Assembly (NCBI GenBank): GCA_019009955.1
Contig: CM032232.1
Span: 70,543,501 to 70,607,500, forward strand
DNA length: 64,000 nt
Direction of reading: 5' to 3'
Source of the DNA: Riptortus pedestris
Lineage: Eukaryota; Arthropoda; Insecta; Hemiptera; Alydidae
The position numbers and the translations under genes were made by a program. Each line of letters starts with the position of its first letter. The stretch's first letter is position 1. Below the pieces are notes generated by a model, which was given only the letters and a program-made list of their open reading frames with translations, was not told the DNA's origin and made no database searches. Below are positions 57,740-64,000 of the stretch, piece by piece.

Positions 57740-58248
57740 TCCGTCCCTCGGGGAGAGCGTAAATTAAGCAGATGACCACGTGAAGTTTTACAATAGAGAA
57801 ATCTGCATACTAGTAGCACTGGTAGTAAGGAATCTCTAATCCAATTTCACGATAGACGAACAGTTACGGAAACTGCCGAACTAGCTTTCGTCGGAAACCC
57901 TCAAATAGAACTGGCATTAGCCGATCTCATCTCGTTCGTTGTCAGCACACACTTAATAAAAATGCAAATATCTCGGTTAATATTCAAGATACAGAATAAA
58001 TATATATATAACAATATTTATATTAAATTTAATTTGTGATAAGATTGATTCTATACACGTTTTCTATCCGACGTAACGGAGATAATTCGAATTTTCTAGA
58101 TTCCCCCCTCTTAACCCACCCTCCTGGTCCGATTTCAGCCTTAACGAACTTGACCTTTCTTTTTGCTTGAGATTTGATGAGATTTTTCTAAAATTGCGTC
58201 ATGACTGCGATCTCAATAGATGATTTCCCTTTAGGGAAATCTGCTAAA
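57740..58248 (+). mobile_element. Family A (HINE-like), diverged, microsatellite region deleted
   Basis: TCCGTCCCTCGGGGAGAGCG, subterminal 'gcagatgaccacgtgaagtt', 'agcttcgtcggaaaccc'-type middle, 'atctcggttaatattcaaga', the C-tract, 'aacttgacctttctttttgc'. A deletion then joins to 'tgatgagatttttctaaaat', the hairpin GATTTCCCTTTAGGGAAATC and TGCTAAA. TA only at 58005-58010. Confidence 0.85.
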
Positions 58249-58610
58249 ATGGCAAGTTCAGATCAAGTATCTCTAAAAAGGTACAAGAGCAAACGAAATT
58301 AGTCGTTTTAGTATAATGCTGTAAAGTATTGAGAGGTTTTACTAGTTCATTCCAAACTTTACCTTCTTCCTTAGAACAGCCTTCACAAATGGCTATCTTA
58401 AAAATATTAATTCAGATTTTTATGAAGGAGAAAATACTTAAGAAAAAGAATTTTAATTTATCCCCAGGACGCTTTATTTTAATTGTCTTCTTGAAGTCAT
58501 CAGGCGTGATTGGATATGAAAAATATCTTATAAAAAATACAGCTTACAGTAAAAATAATCCCAGAAAGAGTAGGATTTGCTGAAGGCTAAAACGCCTGTC
58601 AATTAGTTGA
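58249..58610. other. Unannotated sequence
   Basis: No features; the 84-aa frame at 58329-58583 has no recognisable motif. Confidence 0.4.
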
Positions 58611-59148
58611 AGCAGATTTCCTACGAACATCAAGTATTTGCATTTAACTCAAAACGTAAAAGTTCAATGATAACTATATATGGTATTTAAGCTTCATAAT
58701 ATACCAGGTTGTTGCTAATATGGCATGAGTAGGAGTGAGGTGTTCTGACGGCTGAAAATTAAAAAAATGCAAACATCTCGGTTAATAATGAAGATAATGA
58801 AAACAACTTACATAAAAACATTACATTTGCAATAAGATTGACTCTATAAAATTTTTCGATCCAACGCATAATAACGGAGATAATTCGAATTTTCGAAATT
58901 CCTCCCACTGGTCCGATTTTATCCATTAACAAATGAGCTTCATTTTCCCATAAAACATTTATATATCGAGTTTGGCAGCGATCAGACAAAAATTGCGACC
59001 ACTAGAGCGTTATATATGTGTGTGTATACAATTTTGATTGAACCTCATTTTCGTCATCTCCTAGGTAGGGTCATTTGAAGAAATATTTTGAAAATCCCAT
59101 TATGTAAAACCGCAATAGCTGATTTTCCCTAAGGGAAATCTGCTAAAA
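58611..59148 (+). mobile_element. Family A (HINE-like), long form, 5' hairpin lost
   Basis: It starts at the subterminal repeat AGCAGATTTCCTACG. 'gtatttgcatttaactc', 'catgagtaggagtgaggtgt', 'catctcggttaata', 'gcgaccactagagcgtta', a short TATA/GTGT microsatellite (59012-59028), 'tctcctaggtagggtcattt', the hairpin GATTTTCCCTAAGGGAAATC with TGCTAAA. The usual 'gtccgtcacgc' start is unrecognisable. Confidence 0.85.
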
Positions 59149-59308
59149 TCAGTTAAATTTTCATTGAACAGGCTCAAAATGTAGTTTTAATAGAAGCACT
59201 TGGAGTTTAGCATTTAACACATCTGTTCAAAATAAAAAATATATTTTATGCAATAAATGTGTTGAACCGTTAAGGAAAGCTCTTAGTCTTTATTAATTCA
59301 GAATTATT
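59149..59308. other. Short unannotated spacer
   Basis: Between a family A copy and a LINE end; nothing recognised. Confidence 0.4.
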
Positions 59309-59925
59309 GGGACCAACTATCGCAGCAGAACCTGTACCACTTGCTGACAGGACTTACAGGACCTTTTGACCGATAACAGTAATTACCTAGACTCAATCAT
59401 TAAACACCTAAAAGACATTAATATATACAACACACTATAATCTACAATTTCCACACACACACTACTCCTTACTTCTTTCTTACATTAGCAGGGTGTATAA
59501 ACATTAATTTTATTTATTATTATTTTAATATATTATTTTATTTTTTAGTTTCCCTTTCCCTTCCCTTTTTTTTTATTTATTCATTTTTTTTGGTTTTCTC
59601 TTCTTTTTTTTTAATTTACTCATTTCTTTGCTTTTCTCTTTTCCTCATTTTATAATTATTATTTTTATTTATTTCTCCACCCACCAGTCGATCTTATATT
59701 TTCATTTATATTATTATCTTCACCATCTTGATGTTTCCATACAATATTATTTGATTCTTATAAAAATGGTATTCCAATGAACCCATCAAAAACCACCTTT
59801 GTTCACTCCTTTTACGTTTCCCTCTTTTTTTTTCTATTCTTTTTTTTGCGTGCGCGATTTAAATATGAGTAAATCGCCGGTGTTGCGGAACTCATTTAAA
59901 TAAATAAATAAATAAATAAATTCAG
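59309..59925 (+). mobile_element. RNase H-type LINE, C-terminal remnant and T-rich 3' UTR
   Basis: It is co-linear with 45330-45862: 'gcagcagaacctgtaccact', 'ttgctgacagg', 'gaccgataacagtaattacc', 'atcattaaacacctaaaaga', 'cattaatatatacaacacac'. A T-rich UTR follows, then 'aatcgccggtgttgcggaac' and an AAAT tail of about six units. The coding part is only a degraded zinc-motif end. Confidence 0.8.
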
Positions 59926-59942
59926 AATGTAATTTTTTACAG

Positions 59943-60040
59943 GATCAATAAAAAGACCTTGTCCTGAACTAGCGCTTTTATTTATGAAAAGTGCATTTTC
60001 AGAGTCTGTGCTCCATCATCAGTGCCTGCTGATTAGGGGG
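59943..60040. mobile_element. Single arm of the hammerhead-like inverted-repeat element
   Basis: 'ggatcaataaaaagaccttg' then 'tcctgaactagcgctttta' and 'gtgcattttcagagtctgtg' align with the left arm at 50788-50875. On the complement strand it contains CTGATGA (60022-60016) and GAAA (60000-59997), an exact match to the classical hammerhead core, whereas the two arms at 50.9 kb have CTGACGA. No opposing arm follows. Confidence 0.6.
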
Positions 60041-61918
60041 AAGTGTAATCTAGACCGAAAAGGCGACCCTAGAACTTGAAAGCTCTTGTCCCTCATGTCT
60101 TTCAAAATTAAACCATGTTCCAAAAACTGAATACTACCTGCCGAATACACCGAGATCATACCTATAATTTCATTTTGGTTATACTATTTGATTTTGAGGG
60201 GAGGCTGGTTAAGTCGTAGGTACATCACGGCATTTCGGAGCCACCTTATTATTGTTTGCACCCAGAAGTCTAGTTAGTAAATCATTTTGAGGTTCGTCAG
60301 GATGTCCAATGTAAATATTTGTGGCATTGAGGAATGTAGAGACCACATTCTCCCAAATTTTGGGAAAACTTTCATATCAGTTTTATAAAATACAATGATT
60401 ATCGATTACCTCTTACTATCAATCTGAATTAATTTTTATGACCAATTTGATACTTATTACCAGTCAGGATCGGAGGAAGGAAATGAGCTATTTATATGGT
60501 TATATGGTTTCTGAACCTATACTTATATTAATAATTTTAATGAGATATTCGGTACTTAGAAATTTTTCCTACCAACTTCTGCCCACTATTAAATTATATT
60601 ACCAGGTTAATTATTCTTTCCTTTTTAATATAATTGAAGTAGGATGAACGCTTGCTACCTCCTTACTTGGGACCGTTATGAACTTCCAGCAATTTTCGTA
60701 ATTACTTCTGTAAGATTTATTATGAACGTACTTGCAAGGAGACTGAGATTAAAGATGAATGATGCATAAAACATTTTATGACATTTTAATGATAGAAATT
60801 TATATATCGATGAACTCTCTAAATGAAACTCTTGGTGTTTTTAACGCTAGAGAGTTCTGAAGTGATCTAATTTCTAAGTACAACTACTTGACGAACTAAA
60901 TTTAATTTATTTATCATCTTTTATACTTATTCCATCTTTTATTAAGTGTAAATGAGTAAACTCATATCATGAATAATTTGTGAATATATTACTTTTTGTG
61001 AGTATTTTTGTTATTAATTCTATTGTGCACATTTTCAACATTCGTATAGAACTTACATTGTTATTTTAGCTGTTAAAAAATTACGATGATAGAGATATCA
61101 TTGAAAAGCGTTAAAGGAATTTTACCATTAGAATTAGTTAGTAAATTAGATTAGAATTATTGAGATTATATATTGTATATTAAAATTAAAATATATTAAA
61201 TTCACTTTATGAAATCTATACCACCGTTTATTCTAAAAGCATGTAGGATTTGCCAGACTCAAAATGAAACAAAATGGGTCTATATTGTTATTATTTGTAC
61301 AAGATTTATCTTTAACAAATATCTATCTATCTAAACTTATTCCATCTTCTCGACAGCGGACCCAATTAAAAGACGAAACCCTATCTGAAAAATGGGGGGA
61401 ATGCAGTCAAAGAATGTTAACATAAGTTTGGAGTATATTTTATTACACTTCAGTTATATTTTCAAATATATCTGCAAAAGTAATTCCAATCTTAAATAGA
61501 AGTTCTATAAAACAATTTAATTTAACTTACTATTACAATCGATTTGAACATATAAATTAAGTCATAGAATATAAAAAAAGGGTTTTATGGCGAATGAGAG
61601 ATTATGCAAAACGATTCGCTCAGGCATTTGAGAAAAATAATAACACATTTAGAATCTTTAAAATTGTTTTTTAAACATATAATGAGAAATGATATTGGCA
61701 AAGAAGAACTGATACCCAATGCACTTTTCTAGGATACTCCAGAGTTTATGGAATCTTTTTTCAATCATATAATCGTCTTACTAATACTCTGCATTTATAT
61801 TATAGTCAGTTACAAACAAATGTAGATGGACGGAATAAGATAATAGAGGGATTATAGAGGCCTTATTAAACTAATAGTCTCTGAAAAATATATGGTTCCA
61901 TGTCATATAATAAATAAA
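60041..61918. other. Unannotated sequence
   Basis: AT-rich; no repeat family or protein recognised. A short TATC tract lies at 61322-61334. Confidence 0.4.
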
Positions 61919-62931
61919 GTCCGTCACGCAGGGGCTGCGTAAACTAAGCAGATTTCCCACGTGAAGTTTTACAATAGACAAATTTCACGAGAGCTGAACA
62001 GTTAAGGAAACGGCCGACCTAGCATTTGGCGGGAAACTCACTCTCATCCGTTATACGCCCAGATTTAATAAAACTGCAAATATCTCGGTTAATATTCTAG
62101 ATAGAGAATAAATGTATATAACAACATTTATAGTAAATTTAATGTGCAATAAGATTGATTTCGTACAATTATTCGATCCGACGTATAGTAACGGAGATAT
62201 TTCTAATTTTCGGAAATCTTCCCCTTAAAACCCCACCTCCCACTGGTCCGATTTCAGCCGTTAACAAACTTTCTTCGTTTCTTTTTACATTAAACGATTA
62301 AATATCGAGTTTGGTGACGATCAGACAAAACTTCCGACCGCTAGAGTCTGTACATTGATTTCTTTCACGACATTTCACGATAACTTTTCGTTTCACATGC
62401 CATAGACACCATAACTGTATTTTTTTCTTTCGTGTGTGTTTGTTTGTTTGTTTGTTACCTTTTCACGCATAAACGGCTGAACCGAATTTTATGAAACTTG
62501 GTATGTATATTACTACTAACCCAACTTAGACTTTAGGCTATGTTAATATTCTCTGAGACGAACAGGAGTAGGGGTTATAAGGGAGGGCTGAAATTTGCTC
62601 AACAATTCTTTTCAATATGAACCTCACCTGGAAAAATTAATTCAAATGTATGTTAATATTTTGTCCTTAATAATTCAAATCTATGCATAATACACAGGAA
62701 ACGGAAAATATGACAGTATGGAGGACAGTGAAGTCTTACACGAAAAATTAATTTTATTTTTAACAAATCCACAGAAACGACGGGTATTAACCCTAAACAC
62801 TGGGACGGGTAAATGTCAAAATATTGTGCAAAGTAAAGCCTTGCCAAAAAAATACCATCACCATTCAGCCTCAAATGAATTCCCGAGCGAAGCCGGGTAT
62901 CTGAGCTAGTATATATCTATCTATCTATCTA

Positions 62932-62974
<43 letters not shown>

Positions 62975-63090
62975 TTTTGAACGGACCTCTTTTTTGTCAT
63001 CTACTAGATAGGATTGATGGACATTTGAAGAACAATTTCGAAAATTCCTTCATGAAGGAATCCTTCCTTTCTTAAGGGAAATCTGCTAAA
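61919..63090 (+). mobile_element. Family A (HINE-like), full length, split by family B
   Basis: GTCCGTCACGCAGGGGCTGC after 'ataaataaa'; 5' hairpin and GCAGATTTCCC intact; short-form middle to 'cgaccgctagag' (62346). Family B then follows in reverse orientation to 62910, then TATC and TA repeats (62915-62971), 'cagttttgaacggacctctt', 'taggattgatggacatttga' and 'cttaagggaaatctgctaaa'. The left arm of the 3' palindrome has decayed. Confidence 0.92.
62347..62910 (-). mobile_element. Family B (RTE-like non-autonomous), shortened copy 5
   Basis: Minus strand. The terminal block is truncated at 'tctgtacattgattt', followed by GTTT repeats, 'aaacggctgaaccgaatttt' and only part of one tandem unit ('gggttataagggagg'). 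The head ends 'cgaagccgggtatctgagct agt'. The head retains the 73-codon minus-strand frame (62653-62874) and the antisense frame (62718-62909). Located in the microsatellite position of a family A copy. Confidence 0.88.
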
Positions 63091-64000
63091 AGTATGACTT
63101 CTTGTATTTCTAGATTGACGGAGCTCTTATTTATTTCATTTTAATATAATTTATTTATATAAAGGTGGAGTTCGATGGGTGTGAAGAACAATTTGGATGG
63201 GATGTGAAACTTAAACCTCAGGTGGCTACCATCTTGCAGTTAACAAGCAAGCTAAGCTCGATATTACAGAACCGTCTTCAACTGATCATCTAAGTAGTGC
63301 TTGCTATTCAGTTGATAGTGACCTGTAACCTGTAATCGTCGAAAGCGCTAAATATCTTTTGTGAGGGACTGGATGATCTAATTATGGCACCCCATATAAT
63401 GAACAGAAGATTAACATCACTGTTATTTTATTCCACTCGGTGCTTCATAAAGGAACTTTACGTAGAAAGTTTTCAACTGGATTTAGAACCCTCGTTAACC
63501 AAGAATGACTTGGAGTTTACTCCAATAGACCGACTGGTCGGAATATTGCCAACTATAAGTTAATCTCACTACCAGGAAGTATTGGCAGTGACCAGCTCCT
63601 CGGAAGACGGAATCTAAGAGAACCATTCGTCAACTTCAATATGATCATACAGATTCATTCATTAGACTTTCGGCTACATACAACACCCGCGCCACCAATA
63701 GCACGCTCTGGTGATGAACTGGTTAACAAAGACTCGCCCGCAATATCGTAATGTATCCATCCCTTGACCAACTCTGGCATTGGTGCCTCATCTTTAATAC
63801 AAAGAAAACGTCTCATCAAAAGAAACTTATGTGTTGCTACCCTTCATGGAGCAGATAGTATTAATTGCTTGCAACCTTGTTTGGTTTTGAAAGGCGAGAG
63901 AGACACTTGTGTTTAAGGCTCGCTCTAAATTGATAAATGTACGAGTTAGCGTTATTTCCATAAAGAGGAAATTATTTTATAAATATGTATTTTCGTTTGT
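63091..64000. other. Unannotated sequence at window end
   Basis: Somewhat less AT-rich than average (63170-63900). No recognisable protein motif in any frame and no family from this window. Confidence 0.4.

Overview
The window is AT-rich eukaryotic DNA made almost entirely of transposable elements, their remnants and simple repeats. I recognise no host protein-coding gene, rRNA or functional tRNA. The element types point to an arthropod, probably an insect: RNase H-bearing LINE fragments, jockey-type LINE ends, an R2-type endonuclease tail, a DUF4817/mariner-type transposase start, hAT and ISXO2-like remnants, a tRNA-derived SINE, and RTE-like repeats with AAAC-rich ends. The species cannot be named from the sequence.

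Three interspersed families dominate. Family A has about two dozen copies of 0.5-0.95 kb. It starts at GTCCGTC after an A-run, has a short 5' hairpin (ACGCAG GGG CTGCGT), subterminal inverted repeats (GCAGATTTCCC / GGGAAATCTGC), an internal TA or TATC microsatellite and a 3' palindrome just before TGCTAA. This is the layout of Helentron-derived non-autonomous elements (HINE, DINE-1-like). Family B starts at ACTAGCT plus a CCCGG hairpin, carries tandem units of about 298 bp, ends in an RTE-like tail, and always abuts TA microsatellites. Family C is a tRNA-derived SINE.

Layout: 1-5.6 kb holds the end of an A copy, a jockey LINE remnant and unrecognised sequence. 5.8-13.2 kb has two A copies flanking a 42-bp minisatellite (7.8-10.4 kb) that was itself split by a LINE. 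13.3-18.4 kb has a SINE and two RNase H-type LINE remnants. 20.1-26.2 kb is nested: A copies, an R2-type LINE tail, and a 3-kb inverted pair of B elements inside the microsatellite of an A copy. 26.1-33 kb is an old, diverged tandem duplication whose units later collected different elements (A, SINE, LINE, ISXO2-like, mariner in A). 34-40 kb has LINE 3' regions, a folded-back A cluster with a different 3' end, and a hAT remnant. 40.3-43 kb has two direct-tandem B copies, the second unusually rich in small insertions. 44-64 kb has more A copies, a SINE hit twice by A, an inverted repeat with hammerhead-like cores, LINE ends, and a final A copy holding a B element.

There is no gene network to describe. 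What can be read is the order of insertions: the minisatellite, SINE and tandem duplication are older than the A, B, LINE and mariner copies inside them. All boundaries and similarities were judged by eye.
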